Both the position numbers and the translations under genes were made by a program. Shown piece after piece: positions 32,490 through 41,274 of a stretch of 64,000 nucleotides of DNA. The notes beneath the pieces were generated by a model. The model did no database searches, was not told the DNA's origin, and was given only the letters and a program-made list of their open reading frames with translations. Source of the stretch: Lachnospiraceae bacterium (GTDB lineage: Bacteria > Bacillota > Clostridia > Lachnospirales > Lachnospiraceae); the NCBI GenBank assembly GCA_022845895.1, contig AP025573.1, positions 1,398,501-1,462,500 on the forward strand. Reading direction: 5' to 3'. Every line of letters starts with the position of its first letter. The stretch's first letter is position 1.

Positions 32490-34595
32490 ATGCGCTACAG
32501 AAACAACACACACAAAACAAGTAAACCTATACTGATACTATCGGCCGCTGCGGGGATAATCTTAACAGCCTGTGCCATTTCTGCCGTTATATATTTCTGC
32601 TCCGACAGGGGCAGGGAGACGCCTCAGGAACTTCTGGCCGAATACATGAAACATATCCCTGAAAAGGAATATGGGAAAATGTATGAGATGCTGGATAAGG
32701 AGACGGCGCGGGATATAAGCGAAGAAGAGTTCATAACACGCAATTCCGCCATATATGAGGGGATTGGGACAGAAGACATGGCCGTCAAAGTAACAGAGTA
32801 TGACGAAGGCAAGAGGACGGTAAAGTACCATGCTTCATTTGACACCGTTGCCGGGAAGATTGGTTTTGATAATGAGGCCACGTTTGTAAAAGAAGGAGAC
32901 GGCTACCGCCTTGTATGGGAGGACAGCCTTATCTTCCCCGGCCTCGAAGCGGATGACAAGATCAAGGTGTCTGTAACGCAGGCGGAACGAGGGCAGATTC
33001 TGGACCGGAACGACCGTGTCCTTGCAGGAAAGGGGACAGCTTCTTCCGTAGGAATCGTACCTGGCAAGCTGGAGGACAGAGAACGTGCGGTGGAAGAGAT
33101 AGCAGAACTGCTCGCTCTTGAGCCGGAGGAGGTAGAGAATAAGCTGGATGCACAATGGGTGAAGGAAGATTCCTTTGTCCCGGTCAAGACGGTCGCTAAA
33201 GTGAGCGAATTGGATCTGCTGGCAGTGGATCCGGATGATGATGCGGCAGTGGAAGCCAGGAGGCAGGAAAAGCTCCTTGCAATACCCGGCGTCATGATTA
33301 CTGACGTGGAAGTGCGGGAATATCCGCTGAAAGAAGCGGCCGCACATCTGACAGGCTATGTCCAGAGCGTAACGGCAGAAGATCTCAAGGAGCATGCCGG
33401 GGAGGGATATACATCGAACAGCGTAATCGGAAGGAGCGGAATAGAAGGACTGTATGAGAAGGAGTTGAAAGGAAATGACGGATATAGTATCAATATGATG
33501 GATAGTGAAGGAAATCTGAAGAAAGTGCTTGCAAACGTTATGGCAGAGGACGGACAGGACATAAAGCTTACGGTGGACGCTGAGCTCCAGTCTGCCCTGT
33601 ATGAACAGTTTGCAGAAGATAAAAGCTGTTCCGTCGCCATGAACCCATATACAGGAGAAGTGCTGGCGCTTGTCAGTACGCCTTCCTATGACAGCAATGG
33701 TTTTATAACAGGGATGACGGATGAGGAATGGGCAGGGCTCAATGAGGATGAGAAGAAACCGCTGTACAACCGTTTCCGCCAGGTCTGGAGCCCGGGCTCT
33801 ACGTTTAAGCCGGTCACCGCTTTCATCGGTCTGGATTCGGGGGCGATAGATCCGGAGGAAGACTTTGGAAATGAAGGGCTTAGCTGGCAGAAGGACGCGT
33901 CATGGGGGTCTTATCACGTGACGACGCTCCATGAATATTCACCTGCAGTGCTGGAAAACGCACTGATTTATTCGGATAATATCTATTTTGCAAAAGCCGC
34001 TTTGAAAATCGGGGCGGAAGAATTACAGGAATCCCTGCAGAAAATCGGTTTTGGAAAGGAACTGCCCTTTGAGATATCAATGTCCGTCTCACAATATTCT
34101 AACACAGAGAAGATTGAGACGGAGATTCAGCTTGCCGACAGCGGTTACGGCCAGGGGCAGGTGCTCGTCAATCCGCTGCATCTGGCAGGCATCTATACGT
34201 CCTTCTGCAATGACGGCAATATGATCAAGCCATATCTGCGGTATGAGGAGGAGCCAAAGAAAGAGATCTGGATACAAGGCGCATGCACACCCGAGACAGC
34301 GGGCCGGGTGCTGGAAGGGATGAAAAAGGTCGTAAATGATTCCAACGGCACCGGATACGCGGCTCACAGAGAGGATATCATCCTGGCAGGTAAGACCGGC
34401 ACAGCGGAAATCAAGGATTCAAAAGAAGATACTGCCGGAACGGAACTCGGATGGTTTGCCGTATTGACGCCGGATAAAGAGTACGATAGGCCGATACTGG
34501 TCGTAAGCATGGTCGAGGATGTGAAAGACATCGGGGGGAGCGGCTATGTTGTCGGCAAGGATAAAGATGTGCTGGATGCGTACCTGACACATTGA
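32490..34595 (+). CDS. Class B penicillin-binding protein (MecA/PBP3-like)
   Basis: A 701-residue transpeptidase for peptidoglycan cross-linking. A short tail and one membrane anchor (about 13-37) are followed by an NTF2-like MecA_N domain (about 45-155), a dimerisation domain and the transpeptidase domain. Active-site motifs are STFK (Ser437-Lys440), SDN (495-497) and KTG (635-637). This is the architecture of the resistance proteins PBP2a and PBP3 of Gram-positives. A BlaI-type operator overlaps its promoter, and blaI-blaR1 lies 5 kb away. I infer an inducible, low-affinity protein for beta-lactam tolerance. Confidence 0.88.
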   Translation: MRYRNNTHKTSKPILILSAAAGIILTACAISAVIYFCSDRGRETPQELLAEYMKHIPEKEYGKMYEMLDKETARDISEEEFITRNSAIYEGIGTEDMAVKVTEYDEGKRTVKYHASFDTVAGKIGFDNEATFVKEGDGYRLVWEDSLIFPGLEADDKIKVSVTQAERGQILDRNDRVLAGKGTASSVGIVPGKLEDRERAVEEIAELLALEPEEVENKLDAQWVKEDSFVPVKTVAKVSELDLLAVDPDDDAAVEARRQEKLLAIPGVMITDVEVREYPLKEAAAHLTGYVQSVTAEDLKEHAGEGYTSNSVIGRSGIEGLYEKELKGNDGYSINMMDSEGNLKKVLANVMAEDGQDIKLTVDAELQSALYEQFAEDKSCSVAMNPYTGEVLALVSTPSYDSNGFITGMTDEEWAGLNEDEKKPLYNRFRQVWSPGSTFKPVTAFIGLDSGAIDPEEDFGNEGLSWQKDASWGSYHVTTLHEYSPAVLENALIYSDNIYFAKAALKIGAEELQESLQKIGFGKELPFEISMSVSQYSNTEKIETEIQLADSGYGQGQVLVNPLHLAGIYTSFCNDGNMIKPYLRYEEEPKKEIWIQGACTPETAGRVLEGMKKVVNDSNGTGYAAHREDIILAGKTGTAEIKDSKEDTAGTELGWFAVLTPDKEYDRPILVVSMVEDVKDIGGSGYVVGKDKDVLDAYLTH

Positions 34596-34639
34596 GATTC
34601 ATACTGCTTCTGTCCGGGAAGTAGTATGCTTTTAAATAT

Positions 34640-34649
34640 TACAGTTGTA
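34640..34649 (+). promoter_or_regulatory. BlaI-type operator before the lipoprotein gene
   Basis: TACAGTTGTA followed by AGAATA, 20 nt ahead of the start codon. It matches the boxes at 32396 and 39933 and lies in the 73-nt gap between the penicillin-binding protein and the lipoprotein, giving the second gene its own repressor site. Confidence 0.65.
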
Positions 34650-34668
34650 AGAATAAGGAGGAAGACAT

Positions 34669-35844
34669 ATGTACCGAAGAGGAGTCATAGCATTATGCGC
34701 ATTCCTGGTGCTGCTGACAGGAGGCTGCGGCAGGTCTTCCGGCCCGGATGAGGGAAGCCGGAAGGAAGAAGGCGCAGGGGTGCCCTTTGAAGAGTCGATT
34801 CAGATAGCGAAAGGATATCGTGATATATACAAAAAAGCTGTGAAAGAAGGCACAGACGGAACACTTGAGACGACACGCCTCATTGTAGAGCATATCGGAA
34901 AAGAAGGATATGCGGCAAGCGATTATGGTAATCAGGTCAATATGCAGAATCCGGATAAGGTAAGGACGTTCGCAAGAAAGGTTGAAGAGAAGAAAGAAGC
35001 GAGGGTATCGCTGTTCATCGTCAATGACGGAGGAGGATTTACGCGTTATGATCTTAAGACAGCGGACGGCAATGTGGATGTAGTAAAGAGTTCGCTCTAC
35101 TGGGAGGGAGCTGTGCCAAAGTCAGACTATAAGGAAGAGTACAGGACGAAGACATGGGTCTGTGATGAAGGGGGGTACCTGTTCTTTGAGCGCAACAACC
35201 TTACCGGTGCCGGCAGCGGACGGGTGGCCGTACGGCTGCAGCCGCTCGATGATTCGTGCAGGGAGCTGAACCGGAAGTATCTGCTTCCAATCGGATATCA
35301 TCAGAACAATATGTTTACGATCGACTGGAATGAAGATGATTACGGGAATCTGAACCTGTATGATCTCTATGAGAAGCTGTACACGATGAAGACAGGGGAG
35401 AAAGCACCTTACGAATTTGCCTTTACGGGCAGGACCTATGAAGTGCCGGAAGAGGAATTTGAAGCTGCGTTCCTCGACTTCTTCCAGATGGACAGTCAGA
35501 CGATCCGACAGAGGACGACGTACCATGAAGAGACGCACACTTACCAGTACAGGCCGCGGGGCCTGTACGACAAGGGAACGACGCCGGATGTCCCGTTTCC
35601 TGAAGTGGTGTCCTATAAAGAGAATGGGGACGGAACGCTCAAGCTGACCGTCAATGCGGTCTGGCCCAAGAAAAGCCTGGAAAGAGCGTTCCGCCATGAG
35701 GTGGTCGTCAGACCGCTTAACGGGGGCGGATATCAATATGTATCAAACCATGTCGTACCATCAGATGACAATGTGGAACCGGAATGGTATATGGAGAGAC
35801 TGACAGAGGAGCAGTGGCAGGAATACTATGGAGGGAACGGATAG
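34669..35844 (+). CDS. Lipoprotein of unknown function in the BlaI regulon
   Basis: A 391-residue secreted lipoprotein. The signal peptide ends in the lipobox LLTGGC (Cys20), followed by a Gly/Glu-rich linker and a soluble domain with many Tyr, Trp and charged residues. I do not recognise the domain; no penicillin-binding serine motif or metallo-lactamase HxHxD motif is present. A BlaI-type box lies just upstream, so it should be induced with the penicillin-binding protein. It may act on the cell surface as an accessory to that protein. Its stop is 8 nt from the convergent gene at 35853. Confidence 0.7.
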   Translation: MYRRGVIALCAFLVLLTGGCGRSSGPDEGSRKEEGAGVPFEESIQIAKGYRDIYKKAVKEGTDGTLETTRLIVEHIGKEGYAASDYGNQVNMQNPDKVRTFARKVEEKKEARVSLFIVNDGGGFTRYDLKTADGNVDVVKSSLYWEGAVPKSDYKEEYRTKTWVCDEGGYLFFERNNLTGAGSGRVAVRLQPLDDSCRELNRKYLLPIGYHQNNMFTIDWNEDDYGNLNLYDLYEKLYTMKTGEKAPYEFAFTGRTYEVPEEEFEAAFLDFFQMDSQTIRQRTTYHEETHTYQYRPRGLYDKGTTPDVPFPEVVSYKENGDGTLKLTVNAVWPKKSLERAFRHEVVVRPLNGGGYQYVSNHVVPSDDNVEPEWYMERLTEEQWQEYYGGNG

Positions 35845-35852
35845 CAGGCCGG

Positions 35853-36281
35853 TCAGCTGTGCGGCTTCGAATCGACGAAGCAGTTTTTTATTGCGAGCAT
35901 AAGGACAACCAGGGCCGCGGTTATCATGATATGTGATATGCCGGCAATTCCCGAAATAGCCGCATCTGCCCCTCTGCTCAGCGGCAGTGCCTGGACCTGC
36001 GTGATTCCGCGGACCAGGAGCATGACTGCCATAAGAGGCAGGGCAATGTTATATAGAATCAGGAAGACTTTGAATTTGCGGCTCTGCAGGAGACAGGAAT
36101 CCTTGCAGAACAGCATCAGGACCAGGAAGAGCAGCGTGCCGAGTACGATCAGGTGCACATGGGTGAATGCCAGCGTGGTCCTGCCGTCAAAAGCCATATA
36201 TTTTGTATACTCGCGGTAGAATACGCCAGAGGCTATGCCGGCCAGAAGATAAATAAATGAAATACGCCATAATTTCTTCAT
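35853..36281 (-). CDS. DUF2871-type small membrane protein
   Basis: A 142-residue protein with four predicted membrane helices and the family hallmark THVHLIVLGTLLFLV. The style resembles the heme-copper-oxidase-like small integral proteins annotated as DUF2871. His residues in TH-VH and SHIM could bind a cofactor, but nothing proves it. Its ATG overlaps the stop of the upstream membrane protein gene by 4 nt (ATGA), so the two are translationally coupled. Confidence 0.72.
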   Translation of the reverse strand: MKKLWRISFIYLLAGIASGVFYREYTKYMAFDGRTTLAFTHVHLIVLGTLLFLVLMLFCKDSCLLQSRKFKVFLILYNIALPLMAVMLLVRGITQVQALPLSRGADAAISGIAGISHIMITAALVVLMLAIKNCFVDSKPHS

Positions 36282-36958
36282 ATCGTATCAACTCCTTTCA
36301 GATGTCTGTTCATGTCAATATAGCCAATGAGCACGGTCCACACATAAGCGCATGTCTTAGGAATCATCAGCATTCCTACAGCAGGTACGGTATCGGCAAA
36401 AAGCACGACAGGAATGTAAAAAGCGAAGCTTAAGACTATCGTCAGCCACATCAGCCGGAACGGCCTGTCGTTATGCGCTCCTGCAGATCTGTAGAAGAGG
36501 ACGATGATAAGCAGCCCCATCAGGGCGAATGGGATGTTGCGCCCGATGCCCCAGCTAAGCGGAGCATCGGCAGATGTCCAGCCGTTCTGCGGAAACAGGC
36601 AGAGTATAATGCGCAGCAGTGCAAGCGCATAGACAGAGACGGTCAGCGCCATATGTCCCGTTATGCGGTAGCGAAGCCGCCATACATAGTAGAGCAGTAT
36701 GTAAAATATGGTCATGGTTATAGACGTGATAAATTTTCCGATGCCGAGTACGGCAGTATATTGGTCGAGCCCTGTCGTACAGAGTGCCACGGCACGGGGA
36801 ACGAGATGAAATGCGTCGCCGGCCCCGAGCGTCACAGCCATGACGCCGAAGAGCAGATACTGCTTTGTCCCCCGGCTTCTGCGAATCATAAGTATTCCGA
36901 GGGTGATTACTGTAATAAGGTAGACTGCATCGAATGATGTTTCCATTATTGCCTGCAT
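36278..36958 (-). CDS. Multi-pass membrane protein of unknown function
   Basis: A 226-residue protein with about seven hydrophobic helices. ATG 36958 is 9 nt after AAGGAGG; the frame extends to 36988 without a site. Conserved-looking polar residues in helices (GAGDAFHLVPRA, TSITMTIFYILLYY) suggest a channel, sensor or cofactor-binding role, but I do not recognise the family. It is co-transcribed with the DUF2871-type gene after it and lies downstream of a TetR regulator read the same way, which may control the pair. Confidence 0.65.
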   Translation of the reverse strand: MQAIMETSFDAVYLITVITLGILMIRRSRGTKQYLLFGVMAVTLGAGDAFHLVPRAVALCTTGLDQYTAVLGIGKFITSITMTIFYILLYYVWRLRYRITGHMALTVSVYALALLRIILCLFPQNGWTSADAPLSWGIGRNIPFALMGLLIIVLFYRSAGAHNDRPFRLMWLTIVLSFAFYIPVVLFADTVPAVGMLMIPKTCAYVWTVLIGYIDMNRHLKGVDTI

Positions 36959-37023
36959 TGTCAGGCACCTCCTTTTCGTTATTTTCAAACAGCGATGATA
37001 GCGTCAGTATACAAGGGTGCAGG

Positions 37024-37578
37024 TCAGTATATGCAGCGGGAAACGATTTCTAGCAGCGGCCTGTAATTGTCCTGTCCGTTTAGCAGCATAGATGTAAATA
37101 CGGTAAAGATGAAATCTACAAATACTTCCGCGGTCAGGCCGGTACCGAACGCGTCAGGACGAACGTTTCCGTCATTTTTCAATACCTGCGCCAGGCTCTC
37201 TTTTATGTGCCCGAAATACTGCTGCATTACGAGCCGTCCCCTTTCTTTCTCTCCAGCCGCAAAGCTGACGGAATGGAAGGTGAAAAATCCCGGATACCGG
37301 GCGCACCCTTTCTGCACGCGCTCAAACAGCCAGATCAGGCAGTCGGAGAAGGAATCGAACTTCGTACAATCGCCCATATGAAAGATATCGCGCCACACAT
37401 CTTCTACGGCGGCGCTGAGCAGTTCCGCCTTGGACGGAAAGTAGTTGTACAGAGACCCTACCGCTATGCTGCAGGCATCCGCTACGGAGCGCATGTTGAC
37501 GGCAGATATGCCCTTTTCCATTACAATGCTCCGGGATGCGGCAAGTATGGCTTCTTTAGACGTCACGACTTTATTCAT
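37024..37578 (-). CDS. TetR-family regulator
   Basis: A 184-residue regulator with an N-terminal helix-turn-helix (about 25-47, NMRSVADACSIAVGSLYNYF) and a helical ligand-binding half. ATG 37578 follows aggagaagatgacc. The promoter is consensus and carries the palindrome ATGAAC-ATT-GTTCAT just downstream of the -10, so autoregulation is likely. The two membrane-protein genes 65 nt downstream are the probable targets, and may share its transcript. Confidence 0.83.
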   Translation of the reverse strand: MNKVVTSKEAILAASRSIVMEKGISAVNMRSVADACSIAVGSLYNYFPSKAELLSAAVEDVWRDIFHMGDCTKFDSFSDCLIWLFERVQKGCARYPGFFTFHSVSFAAGEKERGRLVMQQYFGHIKESLAQVLKNDGNVRPDAFGTGLTAEVFVDFIFTVFTSMLLNGQDNYRPLLEIVSRCIY

Positions 37579-37607
37579 CGGTCATCTTCTCCTTTCATAA
37601 AATGAAT

Positions 37608-37649
37608 ATGAACATTGTTCATTATAATCCAAACAATATGGCCTGTCAA
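37608..37649 (-). promoter_or_regulatory. Promoter and operator of the TetR gene
   Basis: On the minus strand: TTGACA (37644-37649), 17-bp spacer, TATAAT (37621-37626). The perfect inverted repeat ATGAAC-ATT-GTTCAT (37608-37622) covers the transcription start. Confidence 0.85.
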
Positions 37650-37730
37650 GATGTTGGAGATATTTTTGGCATCTTGGCAGGCCGCATATACCTGCACCGT
37701 GTTGTACGTTGGATAAGCAGGAAACCCGTG

Positions 37731-39524
37731 TCAGTCGAGGAGCTGCATGTCAGACAGTATGGACTGCGCCGTCCGTGAGGCGGCAGCTCCCGTAGCTTCG
37801 GAATCTCCCTGGATATTGACAGCGAAGATGCATGTACGGCCTGGAAGCTCCACCCATCCGACGAACGAGCCGTTTACATCTTTCCCGTCCACGCGTCCGG
37901 TTCCGGTCTTGCCGTACAACGCCGTGCTGCCGTCTTGTGACAGAAGAAGGGCATTCTTTACCGCATCTATGTTTGACTTGTCTGCCGGAAGATCATATGC
38001 ATACAGATGCCTTAAAAGTTCTACCTGTTCGATGGATGAGATCTTAAGGGAAGATTCCAGCCAGTAGGAATCGGTTCCCCCGCTGTTGTCCTCATTCCCA
38101 TAGTGCATCTGCGTTAGGAAAGCATGCACCGCCCCGGCGCCGGCCTGTCTGTCGATAGTCTGGAAATACCAGTTTACAGAGCTGCGCATGGCTGAATGAA
38201 GATCCTGGTCCTGATTCCATTCATCAAAGGGATAGGCCGTCCCATCCCATTCCATCTGGGACTTTTGGGGGGAGATGATACCTGTCTCCAGGCCGAGCAA
38301 AGCGGCGTAGATCTTATAGGTCGAGTTGGGCGATACGCGAAGAGCTGCATGCGCTTCTTCATATATGAGCCAGGAGTCTGCCGCTGTGTCATAGAGCACG
38401 AAGGTTCCGTCATACCCGCCAAAATAAGAGGACAGGTCGGGGTATGATATCTGTGCCTCTTTTGTATCGAAATCATAGTAGTCCTTACCGGACGCGTAGG
38501 TAGATAGTGCAGGGGCGGTACCGAAAAGGGCCAGCGCGGTGAGACAGTAGATACACAGTCCCAGTATCCGTTTTGATGCAGATTCAGGGCGGTATGAGGC
38601 GATGTTCAGAATCCTTTTCCTGAGCTGCTTCGGACTTCCCCCGATGCCTGAGGCTATGGGAAAGGGAGCGAGAGATATCTTCTCGGCATAGTTGATAAGC
38701 GTATGGCCGTATTTTTCATATTCCGCACGGTCCAGCATCTGCAGTACGGCGGAATCACATGCCGCCTCCCGGTCGCCCTGCATCTCTTTGAATGCAAACC
38801 ATACGAACGGGTTGAACCAATACAGAACTTTGGCAGCATTCATCAGATTGTTGACGAGTGCGTCCTTATGCCTGTAATGCTGAAGCTCGTGCAGCAGCAT
38901 GTACCGGATATCGTCCGGATGCTCCTCCGATATGAGATGGGGCGGAAGATAGATGCAGGGCCTAATAAAGCCCGCGATGACAGGAGATGTTAAGAACACG
39001 GCTGTCCGCAGCGGAATGTCCCTGCTGATGCCTGCCTCACGCAGGCAGCTGCGGTAGAGTGCAAGAATATGAGTATTCTGGAGCGCTGCAGAAGACCGAC
39101 GGATTTCGTTCAGCCGTAGGAAAGATATGGTCAGCATGATGAGCATGGCAATCATGCCCCCGATCCATATGACAAGCAGCAGCATTTCTGCTGCGGCAGG
39201 CGCCTTCCGGCTCACAGAGATGCTGAAGTCATTGAGCCAGCCAGAACCGGCACCCGGAGGGACCGTACCGGTGGCTTCATAAGCAGTGGACGCGCCGGAT
39301 GCCGGACGGGTTCCCGCTGTGATGAACCGTGAAAGTATCTGCCGGAACCGGGGCATATCTACAGGGAGAAACGGTACGGCGAGAAGGGCGAGCAGAAGGA
39401 ACCAGAGCTGGTACTTCCGGCGGGCAGACAACAGCCCTTTCAATACTTGCCGGACTGCCAGGAGGATGACGATGATGGCAGCAATAAAAGCATTGCATAT
39501 GAGAAAGCGGACGATGAAATCCAT
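37731..39524 (-). CDS. blaR1: BlaR1-type beta-lactam sensor/metalloprotease
   Basis: A 597-residue sensor. Four membrane helices surround an M56 zinc-peptidase domain with HELQH (His212, Glu213, His216), and a fifth region near 320-340 leads to an extracellular penicillin-binding sensor domain with STYK (Ser401-Lys404) and KTG near 558. Beta-lactam acylation of the serine is known to trigger cleavage that inactivates BlaI. The frame continues to 39608, but ATG 39524, directly after AAGGAGGGAGATGAT, is the start and lies 1 nt past the blaI stop. It shares the blaI promoter. Confidence 0.88.
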   Translation of the reverse strand: MDFIVRFLICNAFIAAIIVILLAVRQVLKGLLSARRKYQLWFLLLALLAVPFLPVDMPRFRQILSRFITAGTRPASGASTAYEATGTVPPGAGSGWLNDFSISVSRKAPAAAEMLLLVIWIGGMIAMLIMLTISFLRLNEIRRSSAALQNTHILALYRSCLREAGISRDIPLRTAVFLTSPVIAGFIRPCIYLPPHLISEEHPDDIRYMLLHELQHYRHKDALVNNLMNAAKVLYWFNPFVWFAFKEMQGDREAACDSAVLQMLDRAEYEKYGHTLINYAEKISLAPFPIASGIGGSPKQLRKRILNIASYRPESASKRILGLCIYCLTALALFGTAPALSTYASGKDYYDFDTKEAQISYPDLSSYFGGYDGTFVLYDTAADSWLIYEEAHAALRVSPNSTYKIYAALLGLETGIISPQKSQMEWDGTAYPFDEWNQDQDLHSAMRSSVNWYFQTIDRQAGAGAVHAFLTQMHYGNEDNSGGTDSYWLESSLKISSIEQVELLRHLYAYDLPADKSNIDAVKNALLLSQDGSTALYGKTGTGRVDGKDVNGSFVGWVELPGRTCIFAVNIQGDSEATGAAASRTAQSILSDMQLLD

Positions 39525-39525
39525 A

Positions 39526-39912
39526 TCATCTCCCTCCTTTTCTGGAACTGTTGGAAAGAAGGGAGCGAAGAGAAGCGATGTCTGCTTCCGAAAGTCTGTC
39601 ATCTTCAATGTAGGCAGAGAGCATCGCGGTGATATCGCCGTTGTAGAAACGTTTCAGAAAAGAGCTGCTCTCCTCGTTCACATATTCCTGCTCTTTTACA
39701 AGCGGGGTATAGACGAAGACCCGGCTCTGCTTCTCATAAGTGAGGGCGCCTTTGTTCACGAGCCGCTTGATCAGTGTCTGGACTGTCTTCGGGCTCCAGT
39801 CCGTAACCGCGGTCAGCCGTTCCGTTATCTCGTTCGTACTGACGGGGGCATGCTTCCATACGATCTTCATCACTTCATATTCGGCTTCGGATATCTGGGG
39901 CAGTGGCGCCAT
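39526..39912 (-). CDS. blaI: BlaI/MecI-family repressor
   Basis: A 128-residue winged-helix repressor. The DNA-binding half reads ISEAEYEVMKIVW, VSTNEITERL, WSPKTVQTLIKRLVNKGAL, and the C-terminal helices give dimerisation. Family members are cut by the BlaR1 protease response within the NxI/F-type region between the two halves. It binds boxes of the form TACA-N2-TGTA, three of which lie in this window: its own promoter, the penicillin-binding protein and the lipoprotein. It starts a two-gene operon with blaR1. Confidence 0.9.
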   Translation of the reverse strand: MAPLPQISEAEYEVMKIVWKHAPVSTNEITERLTAVTDWSPKTVQTLIKRLVNKGALTYEKQSRVFVYTPLVKEQEYVNEESSSFLKRFYNGDITAMLSAYIEDDRLSEADIASLRSLLSNSSRKGGR

Positions 39913-39932
39913 AACAACTCCTCCTTAAATCT

Positions 39933-39979
39933 TACGATTGTAATAGATAGATTATATCGTTTTTGCAGGGTATTGTCAA
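39933..39979 (-). promoter_or_regulatory. Promoter and BlaI-type operator of blaI-blaR1
   Basis: On the minus strand: TTGACA (39974-39979), 17-bp spacer, TATAAT (39951-39956), then the box TACAATCGTA (39933-39942) at the transcription start, followed by AGATTTA as at the penicillin-binding protein promoter. Confidence 0.85.
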
Positions 39980-40074
39980 TAATTGCGGGCGTTCCCGTAC
40001 TGCTCCAATATGTATTTGAAATAACAGGCGGGAGATGGTAACATAGGAGCAGAACACATATTTTGGAGGTAAAC

Positions 40075-40662
40075 GTGAACGTATTATTTGTAGACAGTTG
40101 TACGAAGGAAGACATGGCGTCCAGGACACGAAGGCTCTGCCGTATTTTTTTAGATGAATGGGAGAAAAGCCACCCGGACTGTGAGGTAGAAACCATCGTG
40201 TTGAAAGAAGAAGGCATGGCACCTCTGACTGAAGAGGACACCATACGGCGTGACGAACTTGTCAAGACGGGGGAACTCAGTCACTGTATGTTCAATTATG
40301 CGAGACAGTTTGCCGGTGCGGACCGGATACTTATCGGAGCTCCGTACTGGGATCTGTCATTTCCGTCTATGCTTAAGGTATATATCGAGCACATCTGCGT
40401 GAATGGGATTACATTTGCGTACGAGGGAGCCAGGCAGGTTGGACGCTGTTCCGCCGAAAAACTTATGTATATACAGACCGCGGGCGGCTTTGTAGGAGAA
40501 AAGGAGCCTGGAAGCATATATCTGCAGGCAGTATGCAGTATGCTCGGCATCCCCGGATTCCGGTATGTCTGCGCGGAAGGCATGGATATACAGGAGATTG
40601 ACAGGGAACGGCAATGGCGCGATGCAGTGGAGAGGACCGTAAAGGAGGCGAAGCAGTGGTAA
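40075..40662 (+). CDS. NAD(P)H-dependent flavodoxin-fold oxidoreductase
   Basis: A 195-residue FMN-dependent oxidoreductase of the NQO/AzoR-like flavodoxin fold. It has an N-terminal VLFVDSCTKEDMASRT phosphate loop, the central APYWDLSFPSMLKVYIEHI motif that binds FMN and shapes the active site, and IQTAGGF. It would transfer two electrons to quinones, azo or nitro compounds. GTG 40075 is 5 nt after GGAGGT and preferred over TTG 40063, which overlaps the ribosome site. It is monocistronic and ends at a strong terminator. Confidence 0.82.
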   Translation: MNVLFVDSCTKEDMASRTRRLCRIFLDEWEKSHPDCEVETIVLKEEGMAPLTEEDTIRRDELVKTGELSHCMFNYARQFAGADRILIGAPYWDLSFPSMLKVYIEHICVNGITFAYEGARQVGRCSAEKLMYIQTAGGFVGEKEPGSIYLQAVCSMLGIPGFRYVCAEGMDIQEIDRERQWRDAVERTVKEAKQW

Positions 40663-40701
40663 GGGGATGTCATCCCGGACAGCCATACTTTCCATATGTT
40701 T

Positions 40702-40743
40702 AGAAGCAGGCATTGTACCCGACAAGGTACAGTGCCTGCTTCT
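40702..40743. terminator. Bidirectional terminator
   Basis: Arms AGAAGCAGGCATTGTACC and GGTACAGTGCCTGCTTCT pair at 17 of 18 positions around a 6-nt loop, between the convergent oxidoreductase and HxlR genes. Confidence 0.82.
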
Positions 40744-40748
40744 ATCGT

Positions 40749-41066
40749 CTAACGTGAAGATTTATACCTGCTGCCCCATATTGTCATGGCATCCAGTATC
40801 GGCTCCAGGCTGTATCCGGTCTCGGTAAGCGTATATTCCACGCGGGGCGGCACTTCTGGATAGACTTTGCGGGTCAGGAGGCCGTCGGCTTCCATGGCGC
40901 GCAGATGGCCGGTGAGCACTTTCTGTGAGATGCCGGTGACAGATCTCATCAGTTCGCTGAAGCGCTTCGTACCGCTTAGAAGGTCTCGGATGATAAGCAC
41001 TTTCCATTTGTCGCCAATCAATTTTAATGTCATTTCCACAGGACATTCCGGGATATCGTTCGACAT
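40749..41066 (-). CDS. HxlR-family regulator
   Basis: A 105-residue winged-helix regulator of the HxlR group. Markers are CPVEMTLKLIGDKWKVLIIRDLL at the N-terminus, RFSELMRSVTGISQKVLTGHLR as the recognition helix region, and YPEVPPRVEYTLTETG as the wing. The N-terminal cysteine (Cys7) is in the position used by some family members to sense aldehydes or oxidants. ATG 41066 follows GGAGGTGGGA. A 9-bp inverted repeat lies just upstream. The sirtuin operon reads away from it. Confidence 0.85.
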   Translation of the reverse strand: MSNDIPECPVEMTLKLIGDKWKVLIIRDLLSGTKRFSELMRSVTGISQKVLTGHLRAMEADGLLTRKVYPEVPPRVEYTLTETGYSLEPILDAMTIWGSRYKSSR

Positions 41067-41093
41067 ACTTCCCACCTCCATAGAATCGTTATC

Positions 41094-41114
41094 GTCCTAT
41101 ATCCAATATAGGAC
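41094..41114. promoter_or_regulatory. Perfect inverted repeat, likely HxlR operator
   Basis: Arms GTCCTATAT and ATATAGGAC are separated by CCA, 28 bp upstream of the HxlR start codon. Confidence 0.7.
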
Positions 41115-41173
41115 ATGTGGGGAGGAACCGCAAGGTATATTTTAGAAACAAGGTATCAGAACAGAATCTATGA

Positions 41174-41213
41174 CACTTTGAAGTGCGTACTTCCATTGTG
41201 AAAAGAAATGGAA
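41174..41213. promoter_or_regulatory. Two small palindromes before the sirtuin operon
   Basis: CACTT-TG-AAGTG (41174-41185) and TTCCATT-N9-AATGGAA (41191-41213) lie 60-100 nt ahead of the sirtuin start. Either could be an operator; no clear -35/-10 pair accompanies them. Confidence 0.35.
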
Positions 41214-41274
41214 TAAGATATAGACAGGTACGAAGAGACGTGGCAAGCAAGTGATAATGGGCGGAGGTGACAGG

